Of a DNA stretch of 64,000 nucleotides, positions 8,566-18,183 are shown in pieces (within the stretch, counting starts at the first letter, position 1; each line of letters starts with the position of its first letter). The position numbers and the translations under genes were made by a program. The notes beneath the pieces are model-generated. The model did no database searches, was not told the origin of the DNA, and worked only from the letters and a program-made list of their open reading frames with translations. The stretch is from Cytobacillus firmus (GTDB lineage: Bacteria > Bacillota > Bacilli > Bacillales > Cytobacillaceae), in contig NZ_CP086235.1 in NCBI RefSeq assembly GCF_023612095.1, positions 1,933,501 through 1,997,500 of the forward strand, written 5' to 3'.

Positions 8566-8697
8566 TGAGTTGATTGGAGCGGAGGGCGCTTGACTCCTGC
8601 GGGAAGTGAGGGAAGTGTGAGACCCCGCAGGCGGAGCCGAGGAGGCTCGCATTCCTCCTCGCGGAAAGCAAGTGCCTGGAGCGGAAATCAACGGGCA
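8566..8697. repeat. 132-bp Bacillus interspersed repeat, copy 1
   Basis: Begins TGAGTTGATTGGAGCGGA and ends GGAGCGGAAATCAACGGGCA. The ends TTGATT...AATCAA are inverted and the interior is full of complementary GC-rich blocks (ACTCCTGCGGG / CCCCGCAGGCGG / GAGGAGGCTCGC). The same element lies at 33944-34080. From memory, sequences like this are scattered through many Bacillus chromosomes; MITE-like status is inference. Confidence 0.8.
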
Positions 8698-8720
8698 AAA
8701 TACAAGAAACACACATCCAA

Positions 8721-8761
8721 TCTTAAGAAATTCTTAAGATTTCTATTACATTAATGTTAAG
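8721..8761 (+). promoter_or_regulatory. Direct repeats upstream of the response regulator gene
   Basis: TCTTAAG at 8721 and TCTTAAG at 8732 are 11 bp apart, and TGTTAAG at 8755 is about two turns further on. One-turn direct repeats are what dimeric OmpR/PhoB-family regulators bind, so autoregulation is plausible. Confidence 0.45.
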
Positions 8762-8815
8762 ATTTTACGTTTAGTATAAAAATATGAAAACGAGCACCTT
8801 GAAAGCAGGGGAATT

Positions 8816-9508
8816 ATGGATAACTATAATGTACTTGTCGTAGACGACGAAAAAGAGATCAGGGACGCCATTGAAATTTATCTTAAAAATGAAGGCGTCA
8901 CCGTTCTAAAAGCAAAGGATGGAATCGAAGCTCTGGAGATTTTGAATGAGCAACAGGTGCATCTGATCATTTTGGATGTCATGATGCCAAGGCTGGATGG
9001 CATTTCGGCTACATATAAAATTCGCGAGAAGAAAAACATCCCGATCATCATCCTGAGTGCTAAAACAGAGGATACCGATAAAATCCTTGGGCTGCAGGTT
9101 GGGGCTGATGATTATGTGACCAAGCCCTTTAATCCGATGGAATTGGTTGCCCGCGTGAAATCGCAGCTGAGAAGATATGTGACATTCGGAACGTTTGAAG
9201 GAGTTAAAAAGGTCATTGATCTGAACGGACTTATGCTCGATAAGGAAGCAAAAGCAGTGACTGTTAATGGAGAGCCGGTGAAATTGACTCCAATTGAGTA
9301 TAAAATTGTGGAGCTTTTAATGACAAACGCCGGACGTGTTTTCTCCATAGATGAAATTTATGAACGAGTATGGAACGAACCATGCTATAACGCGGAAAAT
9401 ACGGTGGCAGTGCATATTCGGAAAATCCGTGAAAAGATTGAAATCGATCCGAAAAATCCGAGATATTTAAAGGTGGTATGGGGAATTGGATACAAGATGG
9501 AAAAATAG
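8816..9508 (+). CDS. OmpR/PhoB-family response regulator
   Basis: A 230-residue two-component regulator. The receiver domain (1-120) has the acidic pair D10/D11, phospho-acceptor D54 in ILDVMMP, and the TKPF lysine near 104. A winged-helix DNA-binding domain follows (about 130-228), with the usual LTPIEYKIVELL and AVHIRKIREKIE segments. The closest architecture by eye is VanR-like. It overlaps the kinase start by 23 nt, so the two are translationally coupled. AGCAGGGG precedes the ATG. Confidence 0.93.
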   Translation: MDNYNVLVVDDEKEIRDAIEIYLKNEGVTVLKAKDGIEALEILNEQQVHLIILDVMMPRLDGISATYKIREKKNIPIIILSAKTEDTDKILGLQVGADDYVTKPFNPMELVARVKSQLRRYVTFGTFEGVKKVIDLNGLMLDKEAKAVTVNGEPVKLTPIEYKIVELLMTNAGRVFSIDEIYERVWNEPCYNAENTVAVHIRKIREKIEIDPKNPRYLKVVWGIGYKMEK

Positions 9509-11705
9509 ATTCATCATTGTGATGATAATGGTTTTATTTGCTTTCGGAGCAAGCGGTGTTTTGGCAGTTCTGATTAATGCGAGGGAATATGCAAACCCGG
9601 ATTACTTTCACACAGCAGAGTTCAGAAGTGAAATGGATCAATATGCCGGCTATCTGGAATTGTATGAACTGAATAACGTGACTATTGAAAAAGCGAAAGA
9701 AGCGATTGAGCTGACGGAAGAGGAAATTAATGAACATCGCTATCGTTATGGAACACTTCCTGAACAAATTGATAGTATAAAGAGCCAATATGAGCCCAGA
9801 ATTGAAGAAGCAAAAGCGGAGAACAGCAATGAAATTGCCAAATCTTTAAAAGATCAAATGTATAAAAAAATTGAAGATGTCACGAAAAACTTTGAAAGTG
9901 ACGAACATGTACGCACCAAAGTAATTAAAGAAAAAGAAGAGAAATTGGAAGAATTTTATAAAGAGAAAGAACAGCTCAGGGATCAATACGATTACTATAA
10001 GGATTCATTTACCTATTATTTCAAAGACACTGCGACAGGTGAGGTATACACTAATTTAACCCTGGCCAAGAATGAATCTCCGGATGAAGTAATGGATAAA
10101 GAAATGCTCTATCATACAGATTATACGATGGATAAAGATTATTTCCTTAATTTTATTATAGGGGGATATGACGAGTTCAATCAGGCACTGGTCGAATCTC
10201 AATCAGGCTACTTTAAGGGACAGATAGGCCTGGCTAAAAATCTTCCTGATTCAAATATGTTCATTGACCGGAATAATCATTTTAAGCAAAAACAGACTGT
10301 ATTATTAATTTATGGCGGCTCAGCGATTTTAGCTGTTATCGCTGCATTGATTGCTGCCAGAAAGTCAAAGGCCCTGTCAGCTGAAATCAAAAGGTGGGAG
10401 CCATTATACAATAAGATGCCTATTGATTTACGGATCACCTTTTTAGGCTTAACCGCAATAGGAAGCATTTTGGCGCTTTTTCTGGTAAACGATTTTCTTA
10501 TAGACAGCTACAACTTCCTTTCACGTGTAATGGAATTAATCATTGTTCTCCTTGGAGCATCAGTTGTTTGCGGCATGACAATTGTTCAGCTCAAATATAT
10601 TGCAGGTGAATTTAAGGACTTGGAAAGTGCAAAGTCAGTTTTGAAAAAGAGTCTGATGTATAGGGCGGCCAGCGGTTTGAAAACCAGCCTCCAGGAAGCT
10701 TTTTTAAACCGGAGCACAGGAACGCAGCTGTTTGTTGTTCTATTAATCATCTTTGGAATGGGCATGGGTTCCATTATCATGTTCTTCCACCCGCTGTTTG
10801 TCCTGTTTTATATACTAGTTTTAGCTTTTGCGGGTATTCCTCTTGTTATGGCATTAATCAGACGCGTTGGCTATTTTAACCGGATTGTTAAGACTGCAGA
10901 TGAATTGGCTTCCGGCCACATGGGACAGGACTTGCCGGTTAAAGGAAAAGGCGTTTTGGCTTCACTCGCAGGAAACATGAATGTATTGAAGCACGGTGTA
11001 AAAACGTCCCTTAGCGAGCAGGCAAAAAGCGAAAGGCTGAAAACGGAGCTTATTACAAACGTTAGCCATGATTTAAGGACACCGTTGACTTCCATTATTA
11101 CGTACACGGAGCTGCTGAAGTCAGGTGAGGTATCAGAAGATGATCGCTCTGCCTACCTTGAGATCATTGACCGGAAATCTAAACGGTTAAAAGTTTTGAT
11201 TGATGATTTATTCGAAGTCTCCAAGATGGCAACCGGCAATATTGAGCTTCGAAAAGAAAGAGTGGACCTGGTCCAGCTGCTGCAGCAGGCTCTTGCAGAG
11301 CATGATAATGCCATCAGGGAATCTAATCTGCAATTCCGCGTCACGAAGCCTGATCCTCCGGCTATCGCGAATGTGGATGGCCAAAAGCTCTGGCGTGTGT
11401 TTGATAATTTAATAGGCAATATCCTTAAATATTCATTGGAACATTCACGGGTTTATATTGCCCTTGCGAAAGTCAATGGCCAGGCAGTCATTACATTTAA
11501 AAATGTTTCTAAATACGAACTGGATGACCAGAGTGAAGAATTGTATGAGCGATTTAAGCGGGGAGATAAATCAAGGCATACAGATGGTTCAGGCCTGGGG
11601 CTCGCCATTGCCAAGTCGATCATTGACCTTCATGAAGGGAATCTCGATATAGATACAGATGGTGATTTGTTCAAGGTGAGCATTTCACTGAAATTAGAGG
11701 AGTAA
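9486..11705 (+). CDS. Large sensor histidine kinase with multi-pass membrane domain
   Basis: A 739-residue partner kinase of the preceding regulator. One N-terminal helix (8-30) is followed by about 240 extracellular residues rich in Glu/Lys coiled coil (60-175). Then come about five more membrane helices (between 273 and 460), a HAMP-like linker, a HisKA domain with the phospho-His at about residue 528 (NVSHDLRTPLTS) and a HATPase domain ending with the G2 box GSGLGLAIAKS. The TTG at 9486 has AAGGTGG 9 nt upstream. The extracellular domain is not one I can name, so the signal is unknown. An ECF sigma gene follows after 15 nt. Confidence 0.92.
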   Translation: MDTRWKNRFIIVMIMVLFAFGASGVLAVLINAREYANPDYFHTAEFRSEMDQYAGYLELYELNNVTIEKAKEAIELTEEEINEHRYRYGTLPEQIDSIKSQYEPRIEEAKAENSNEIAKSLKDQMYKKIEDVTKNFESDEHVRTKVIKEKEEKLEEFYKEKEQLRDQYDYYKDSFTYYFKDTATGEVYTNLTLAKNESPDEVMDKEMLYHTDYTMDKDYFLNFIIGGYDEFNQALVESQSGYFKGQIGLAKNLPDSNMFIDRNNHFKQKQTVLLIYGGSAILAVIAALIAARKSKALSAEIKRWEPLYNKMPIDLRITFLGLTAIGSILALFLVNDFLIDSYNFLSRVMELIIVLLGASVVCGMTIVQLKYIAGEFKDLESAKSVLKKSLMYRAASGLKTSLQEAFLNRSTGTQLFVVLLIIFGMGMGSIIMFFHPLFVLFYILVLAFAGIPLVMALIRRVGYFNRIVKTADELASGHMGQDLPVKGKGVLASLAGNMNVLKHGVKTSLSEQAKSERLKTELITNVSHDLRTPLTSIITYTELLKSGEVSEDDRSAYLEIIDRKSKRLKVLIDDLFEVSKMATGNIELRKERVDLVQLLQQALAEHDNAIRESNLQFRVTKPDPPAIANVDGQKLWRVFDNLIGNILKYSLEHSRVYIALAKVNGQAVITFKNVSKYELDDQSEELYERFKRGDKSRHTDGSGLGLAIAKSIIDLHEGNLDIDTDGDLFKVSISLKLEE

Positions 11706-11720
11706 GGGAAGAGGGGAATT

Positions 11721-12221
11721 ATGGATATTGCAGAGCTGTATATCTGCCATTATAAACGGCTTTATCATATATGCTTTTCGATGACAAGAGACGCATATCT
11801 TGCAGAAGATATCGTTCAGGAAACGTTTATTAAAGCTATGAAGAAGGCAGGAACAATTATAGATGAAGAAAAAGCAGGGGCATGGCTGTCTGTCATTGCC
11901 AGAAGAACCGCACTGGATATGATTCGGCGGGAAAAGCGGAAGGCTGCAGTGCCGATGGAGCAGGACACTCTTGAAAGCTTCTGCCTCATTACAAAGCAAG
12001 ATGTCGAACAGGAAGTGGAATCAGGTTTTGCGCTTAAGGAAATCAAGACAGCCATCAGACAGCTTGCATTGAACTACCAGGAAGTACTTTTGCTCAAGGT
12101 TGATGGGGGGTTAAAAGAGCAGGAAATTGCCGCCGTTCTGAATTTAAATCCTTCAACTGTGAAAACGAGAATTTTCAGAGCAAGAAAACAGATGAGAGCT
12201 TTAACGGGATTAGGAGCTTAA
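11721..12221 (+). CDS. ECF-type RNA polymerase sigma factor
   Basis: A 166-residue sigma-70 family protein of the ECF group. Region 2 (about 5-75) contains AEDIVQETFIKAM and the WLSVIARRTALDMIRREKR segment. Region 4 (about 105-160) has the helix-turn-helix EQEIAAVLNLNPSTVKTRIFRARKQ. It directly follows the kinase gene and shares its terminator. No anti-sigma gene is beside it, which is unusual for an ECF factor and suggests control through the two-component pair. Confidence 0.92.
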   Translation: MDIAELYICHYKRLYHICFSMTRDAYLAEDIVQETFIKAMKKAGTIIDEEKAGAWLSVIARRTALDMIRREKRKAAVPMEQDTLESFCLITKQDVEQEVESGFALKEIKTAIRQLALNYQEVLLLKVDGGLKEQEIAAVLNLNPSTVKTRIFRARKQMRALTGLGA

Positions 12222-12225
12222 TTGA

Positions 12226-12273
12226 AAGAGAGAGTTGACCAAGTTATTTTACGGGTCTGCTCTCTTTTTTTAT
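12226..12273 (+). terminator. Terminator of the regulator-kinase-sigma operon
   Basis: AGAGAGAGTTGACC / GGTCTGCTCTCT imperfect hairpin followed by T7. Confidence 0.75.
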
Positions 12274-12303
12274 TTTAACTATTCGAATAATTAGGAAAAT
12301 AAT

Positions 12304-12328
12304 GTTTAAACTATGTATAACAGGGTAT
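12304..12328 (+). promoter_or_regulatory. Sigma-B-like promoter upstream of narG
   Basis: GTTTAA at 12304-12309, 13 nt, GGGTAT at 12323-12328: both hexamers are exact matches to the Bacillus general-stress sigma-B consensus (GTTTAA-N12/14-GGGTAT), about 100 nt before the narG start. I saw no Fnr box (TGTGA-N6-TCACA) in this region. Confidence 0.5.
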
Positions 12329-12431
12329 TCGCCAACCAGAGTCTATTATTTTCCAGAATTACACCAAAGAGGATAACTTCCCCTAATTTTGTAAACAATA
12401 GTAACGTTTTGAAAGGAAGGGATGATTCAAA

Positions 12432-15400
12432 TTGACTAAAAAGATACCGCCGTTTTTGAGGAAATTGCGTTACTTTGGAAAATCGGAGGACATTACAGAT
12501 CATGCCACCGTTTCACCTTATGACCGGGAAACTGAGAAAATTTACAGGAGGCGATGGCAGCACGATAAGGTAGTGAGAACAACCCATGGTGTTAACTGCA
12601 CGGGGTCCTGCAGCTGGAAGGTTCATGTCAAGGACGGAATTATCACATGGGAGACCCAGCAGACAGACTATCCTACCACAGGGCCTGATATGCCGGAGTA
12701 TGAACCGAGGGGATGTCCAAGAGGTGCAACGTTTTCATGGTATACATACAGTCCCATTCGGATTCGCTATCCATATGTGCGCAGCGCATTGATTGAGCTG
12801 TGGAGAGAGGCTTATAAAGAGCATAAAGATCCGGTTGAAGCATGGAAAAGCATTGTAAATGATCCTGATAAGTCTGCCAGATATAAATCAGCGAGGGGAA
12901 AAGGCGGTTTTGTGCGCTCAAGCTGGGACGAATTGAACACGCTGATTTCGGCCTCACTGATTCATACAATCGAAGAGTTTGGACCTGATCGGATTTTTGG
13001 CTTCTCCCGATTCCAGCCATGTCAATGGTCAGTTATGCGGGCGGTGCTAGATTTTTGAATCTGATTGGGGCATCACTCTTAAGCTTTTATGATTGGTATG
13101 CAGATTTGCCTCCTGCTTCTCCGCAGATCTGGGGGGAACAGACCGATGTGCCGGAGAGCTCGGATTGGTATAATTCCAGCTATTTAATGGTTTGGGGCTC
13201 CAATCTGCCGCAGACACGGACTCCGGATTCGCACTTCATGGTGGAAGCACGCTATCGCGGAACTAAAGTGGTGGCTGTAAGCCCTGACTATGCTGAATTT
13301 GTTAAGTTTGCTGATAAATGGCTGCCTGTACAGGCTGGCATGGACGGAGCCATCGCCATGGCGATGACTCATGTTATTTTGAAAGAGTTCTATGTTGACC
13401 AGCAGGTGGACTATTTTAATAACTATGTTAAGCAATATACAGATCTGCCGTATCTTCTTGTGTTAAAGAAAAATGGTGACTTTTATCAGGGAGATAAATT
13501 TTTAAGAGCATCAGATATTGGCAGAAAAACAGAGAACGGGGAATGGAAAACCGTTGTGATCGATAAGAACACAAAAGAGTTTGCCGTTCCTAATGGCAGC
13601 ATAGGACATCGCTGGGAAAATAACCAGAGCTGGAATCTGCATTTAAAAGACAGTGATAATGAGCTGGATGGCATAGACCCGGTTCTTACCCTTAAGGGAA
13701 TGGAAGATGAAGTCGTAATGGCCGGCTTTCCGTTTTTCGGGACAGAGAAAAAAGAAGTGTTAAAGCGTGGTGTTCCTGTTAAAAGGTTTAAAAAGGACGG
13801 GGAAACCTATGTGGTGACAACCGTTTTTGATATGCTTCTGGCCAATTGCGGCGTGAATCGGGATTTGCCTGGAGATTACCCGAAGGATTATGATGATCCG
13901 AAGCCTTATACACCTTCATGGCAAGAGGGCATAACAGGAGTGAACAGGAACGATTGCGCACAGATTGCAAGAGAGTTCGCTCAAAATGCCATCGACTCAA
14001 AGGGAAGGTCCATGATTATCATGGGATCGGGGATTAACCATTGGTACCATTCGGATATGATTTACCGCGCCATCTTAAATATGGTTCTCCTCACTGGCTG
14101 TCAGGGTGTAAATGGAGGGGGATGGGCGCATTACGTCGGCCAGGAAAAAGTCCGGCCGCTTGAAGGCTGGCAGACCGTTGCCATGGCGAGGGACTGGGGC
14201 GGCCCGCCAAGGCTCCAGAACGGGACTTCCTTTTTCTATTTTGCAACTGAGCAATGGCGTTATGACAATCAAATGTCTGATGAATTAATTTCACCCCTCG
14301 TCGACAAACCGACTTATAAGCATCCAGGTGATTATAATGTCCTTTCTGCAAGACTCGGGTGGCTGCCGTCCTATCCGCAGTTTAATGAAAACTCCATTAA
14401 AATTGCCGAAAAGACCGGCCTGACAGACAAAGAAGAAATCATTCAATCGGTCGTCAGGCAGCTGAAAGAAGGAACGCTGAAGTTTGCCATCGAAAATCCG
14501 GAGGATCCGAAAAACTTTCCGAAGGTCCTGTTTGTGTGGCGGGCCAACCTGATCGGAAGCTCTGCCAAGGGGCACGAATATTTCCTGAAGCATCTTTTGG
14601 GTACACATCATGGAAACTTGAGCGAGCAAAATGAAGAAGACTTGACCAATGAAATCAGCTGGGTGCAGGAAGTGCCTGAGGGCAAGCTTGATCTGATGAT
14701 CGACTATGACTTTAGAATGTGCGGAACCGGTTTATACTCTGATATTATCATGCCGTCTGCAACCTGGTATGAAAAATATGATGTATCGAGCACGGATATG
14801 CACCCATTTATCCATCCGTTCAATCCGGCGATCACTCCTCCATGGGAAGCCAAATCGGACTGGGACGCATTTAAAAATCTGGCGAAGCGTTTTACTGAAA
14901 TGGCAGGGAGATATTTCAAAGAGCCGATTACCGATCTGGTGGCAACACCGCTATTGCATGATTCCAGGGACGAAATCTCCCAGGCCTATGGGAAAATACC
15001 GGACTGGAAAAATGGAGACGTTGAGCCTAAACCTGGTGTGAATATGCCGCGGCTTCATCTGGTGGAAAGAGATCTTTCGAAGGTGTATGACAAGTTCATC
15101 GCACTTGGTTCGAATGTAAAAGAATCAATCGGTTCAAAAGGAATCGGCTGGGATGCCGCCAAGGAATATGAAAAGCTGAAAGCGATGATTGGCACAGCTT
15201 CGCAGACCAGGGATTATAAGGATTTGCCAAGCTTGTATACAGACCGGAATGTAGCTGAGACTATTTTAACATTGTCCAGCACAACCAATGGTTCCCTTGC
15301 GATGAAAGCCTGGGGGGCGTTAGAGAAGAAAACAGGATTGCAGCTGAAGGATTTGGCGGAGGAAAGGGCAGAAGAGCATGTGTCCTTTGCAGAAATTACA

Positions 15401-16114
15401 GCCCAGCCAAGGAAGGTTATTTCATCACCGGTATTCAGCGGAACGGAAACCGGAAACCGGCGTTACAATCCTTTTACCACAAATGTGGAGCGCCTGGTGC
15501 CATGGAGGACCCTGACGGGCAGACAGCATATTTACATGGATCATGATCTAATGCTGGAGTTTGGCGAAGAGCTTCCGAACTTTAAGGCGCCGCTTCATAA
15601 GCTTGCTTTCTACAAAGGAGATCATGAGCCTGCAGGCAAAGGAAATGAAATCACCCTTAACTATTTAACACCGCATTTTAAGTGGTCATATCACAGCACA
15701 TATGCAGATACGCTCCCAATGCTGACCCTTTTCCGCGGCGGGCCGCATGTCTGGCTCAATAATGAAGATGCTGCATCTGTCGGCATTGACGATAATGACT
15801 GGATTGAGATGTATAACCGGAACGGTGTCGTCGTGGCCAGAGCTGTGGTCAGCCACAGAATGCCAAAGGGAATCGTGTTCATGTATCACGTTCAGGAACG
15901 CCATATTAATGTGCCTGGATCCCCCATTACCAAACAGCGCGGAGGCACCTTTAACAGCCCGACAAGAATCCATGTGAAGCCGACTCAAATGATTGGCGGC
16001 TATGCACAGTTTAGCTACGGATTTAATTACTATGGACCAACTGGGAACCAGAGAGATGAAAAAGTGGTTATCCGGAAAATGAACAGGGATGAGGTGGATT
16101 GGCTTGAAGATTAA
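12432..16114 (+). pseudogene. narG: narG, respiratory nitrate reductase alpha subunit, split by a one-base deletion
   Basis: The catalytic, Mo-bis-MGD and [4Fe-4S] subunit of membrane nitrate reductase. The 5' frame (12432-13058) carries the FS0 cluster motif [12 protein letters not shown]...GCPRG. The 3' frame (ORF from 13019) continues with [12 protein letters not shown], the active-site region WGSNLPQTRTPD and a complete C-terminus. Together they would give about 1,230 residues, the normal NarG size. The join is at CCC (13006-13008): one extra C would restore [16 protein letters not shown], the expected family sequence. TTG start 12432 follows AAGGAAGG. No frameshift-promoting heptamer is present, so this is either a real mutation or a sequencing error. 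It heads narGHJI. Confidence 0.93.
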
Positions 16115-17651
16115 AGCGCAGTTCGGAATGGTCATGAATCTTGATAAATGCATCGGCTGCCATACCTGCAGTGTCACCTGTAAAAACACCTGGACGAACC
16201 GTCCGGGTGCTGAATACCAATGGTGGAACAATGTGGAGACCAAGCCGGGCATCGGCTATCCGAAAGAATGGGAAAACCAGGAGCTGAGAAAAGGCGGCTG
16301 GGCGCTGAAAAATGGGAAGCTGGAACTGAAAGCAGGCGGCCGTGTCAATAAACTGCTTAATATCTTTTATAACCCTGACCTTGCCGATATTGATGATTAT
16401 TATGAGCCCTGGACATATGACTATGAAAATCTGATCCAGAGCCCTGAGAAAAAACACCAGCCGGTAGCAAGGCCAAAATCCCAGCTGACAGGCGAGTATA
16501 TGGACATCCAATGGGGTCCGAACTGGGAGGATGACCTCGCAGGGGTTCATGTAACCGGAAAGAAGGATCCGAACATGGCCGGGCTGGATGACCAGATTAA
16601 ATTTGAATTTGAACAGGCATTTATGATGTATCTTCCGCGGATTTGCGAGCACTGCATGAATCCTTCCTGTGTGTCTTCCTGCCCATCAGGAGCCATGTAC
16701 AAACGGGAGGAAGACGGGATTGTGCTTGTGGACCAGGAAGCATGCCGCAGCTGGCGGTTCTGTATGACGGGATGCCCGTATAAAAAAGTTTATTTTAACT
16801 GGAAGACCCATAAAGCTGAAAAATGTACATTCTGCTACCCGAGAATTGAAGCGGGGCTGCCAACTGTATGTTCGGAAACCTGTGTCGGCAGGCTTCGTTA
16901 TATCGGGATTGTTCTATATGATGCTGATAAAGTGAAGGAAGTGGCATCCGTTCCTAATGACAAAGATTTATACGAAGCCCAGCTGGATATGTTCCTGGAT
17001 CCACATGATCCGGAAGTGATTAAGGAAGCGAAAAAAGAAGGCATTCCAGATGATTGGATTGAAGCCGCGCAAAGATCGCCGGTTTATAAAATGGCTGTGG
17101 AACAGCGGATCGCTCTTCCTCTTCATCCTGAATATCGCACGCTGCCTATGGTTTGGTATGTTCCGCCGCTTAGCCCATTTGTGAATGCATTCGGAGGGCA
17201 AATTGATGATCTGGATCCAAATATCATTTTCCCAACGATTAATCAGTTCAGAATCCCAATCGAGTATTTAGCTAATTTGTTCACAGCGGGTGATACAGAA
17301 GTGATTAAATCTGTGCTTAAAAAGCTTGTTGCAATGCGGACCTATATGCGTCAGGTTAATCTGGGAAAAGAACCGGACACAAGCGTACTGCAGGCGGCAG
17401 GAATGACCGAAGAGATTGTTCGTGATATGTATGAGCTTTCAGCCATTGCCAAGTATTCCGACCGATATGTGATCCCTGCTTCCCATAAAGAAAGAACCGG
17501 TGATATGCATAATATGCAAGGAAATGTCGGCTTTGAAGACTTGTCCACAGACTGTAATTCATGCAGTGTCGGTTCCGAAAGAGATCCGCTTTACTATTAT
17601 GGCGAAGAATATTGGAGTGATTTGGATGAATCAAAGCCAAGCGGTCTATAA
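16104..17651 (+). CDS. narH: Nitrate reductase beta subunit NarH
   Basis: The iron-sulfur electron-transfer subunit passing electrons from NarI haems to NarG. Four Cys clusters are visible: CIGCHTCSVTC near the N terminus, CEHCMNPSCVSSCPSGA, CRSWRFCMTGCPYKK (Trp in place of one Cys, as expected for the [3Fe-4S] cluster) and CTFCYPR...CSETCVGR. The start is TTG 16104 (MKIKAQFGMVMN), because AGGTGG lies 6 nt upstream and this matches the known NarH N-terminus; the longer frame from 16089 is rejected. The start overlaps the narG stop by 11 nt. The product is about 515 residues, slightly longer than the B. subtilis protein as I recall it. Confidence 0.95.
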   Translation: MKIKAQFGMVMNLDKCIGCHTCSVTCKNTWTNRPGAEYQWWNNVETKPGIGYPKEWENQELRKGGWALKNGKLELKAGGRVNKLLNIFYNPDLADIDDYYEPWTYDYENLIQSPEKKHQPVARPKSQLTGEYMDIQWGPNWEDDLAGVHVTGKKDPNMAGLDDQIKFEFEQAFMMYLPRICEHCMNPSCVSSCPSGAMYKREEDGIVLVDQEACRSWRFCMTGCPYKKVYFNWKTHKAEKCTFCYPRIEAGLPTVCSETCVGRLRYIGIVLYDADKVKEVASVPNDKDLYEAQLDMFLDPHDPEVIKEAKKEGIPDDWIEAAQRSPVYKMAVEQRIALPLHPEYRTLPMVWYVPPLSPFVNAFGGQIDDLDPNIIFPTINQFRIPIEYLANLFTAGDTEVIKSVLKKLVAMRTYMRQVNLGKEPDTSVLQAAGMTEEIVRDMYELSAIAKYSDRYVIPASHKERTGDMHNMQGNVGFEDLSTDCNSCSVGSERDPLYYYGEEYWSDLDESKPSGL

Positions 17652-18183
17652 TTTAGCATCTGTCCTGCTTCAGTACCCATCCAGTGAATGGAAAGACTAT
17701 TTGCCTGACCTGCATAGTGAAGCGGACTTACTGGATGATAAGCAAATAGCCGGCAGCCTGAAGAAATTTTTGGACTATCTGGACAGAACTGCATATGAGG
17801 ATCTTTGCCAAAATTATGTGCTGACCTTTGATTTTAATGAACGCAGCACCTTGTACCTGACTTATTCCGTCTTTAAAGATAATCGGGAGAGAGGTCCGGC
17901 GCTGGTTAAATTGAGGCAGGAATTCAAGGAAGCGGGGGCAGAGCTTGAGAGTGATGAGCTTCCGGACTATCTGCCGCTTATTTTGGAATTTGCGGCTATA
18001 ACGGAGCCTGAGAAATCAGCTAAGCTTTTGAAGCTGCACTTCCGGTCAATTGAGCGCCTCTCTTTGGAACTTGAAGCCCTGAACAGTCCTTATCACTTCC
18101 TGCTGGCGGCATGTGTCGACTGCATCAAAAAGCTTCGCATATCTAATACAATTGGCAGCTCGGATGAAAGGAGAATCATATGA
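17626..18183 (+). CDS. narJ: Nitrate reductase assembly chaperone NarJ
   Basis: A cytosolic 185-residue chaperone (TorD/DmsD/NarJ family) that binds apo-NarG and allows cofactor insertion before membrane attachment. It is all-helical, with the family segment YVLTFDFNERSTLYLTY near residues 65-80 and LPDYLPLILEFA near 105. The start is ATG 17626, with GGAGTGA 6 nt upstream; it overlaps the end of narH by 26 nt. The stop overlaps the narI start as ATGA. Confidence 0.94.
   Translation: MNQSQAVYNLASVLLQYPSSEWKDYLPDLHSEADLLDDKQIAGSLKKFLDYLDRTAYEDLCQNYVLTFDFNERSTLYLTYSVFKDNRERGPALVKLRQEFKEAGAELESDELPDYLPLILEFAAITEPEKSAKLLKLHFRSIERLSLELEALNSPYHFLLAACVDCIKKLRISNTIGSSDERRII

Noticed and set aside
12995..13025. 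Programmed frameshifting in narG
   Set aside because: No slippery X-XXY-YYZ heptamer or stimulatory structure; a single missing C explains the break.
13184..16652. Long minus-strand frames inside narG/narH
   Set aside because: Shadows of real genes; no start signals and no protein-like composition.
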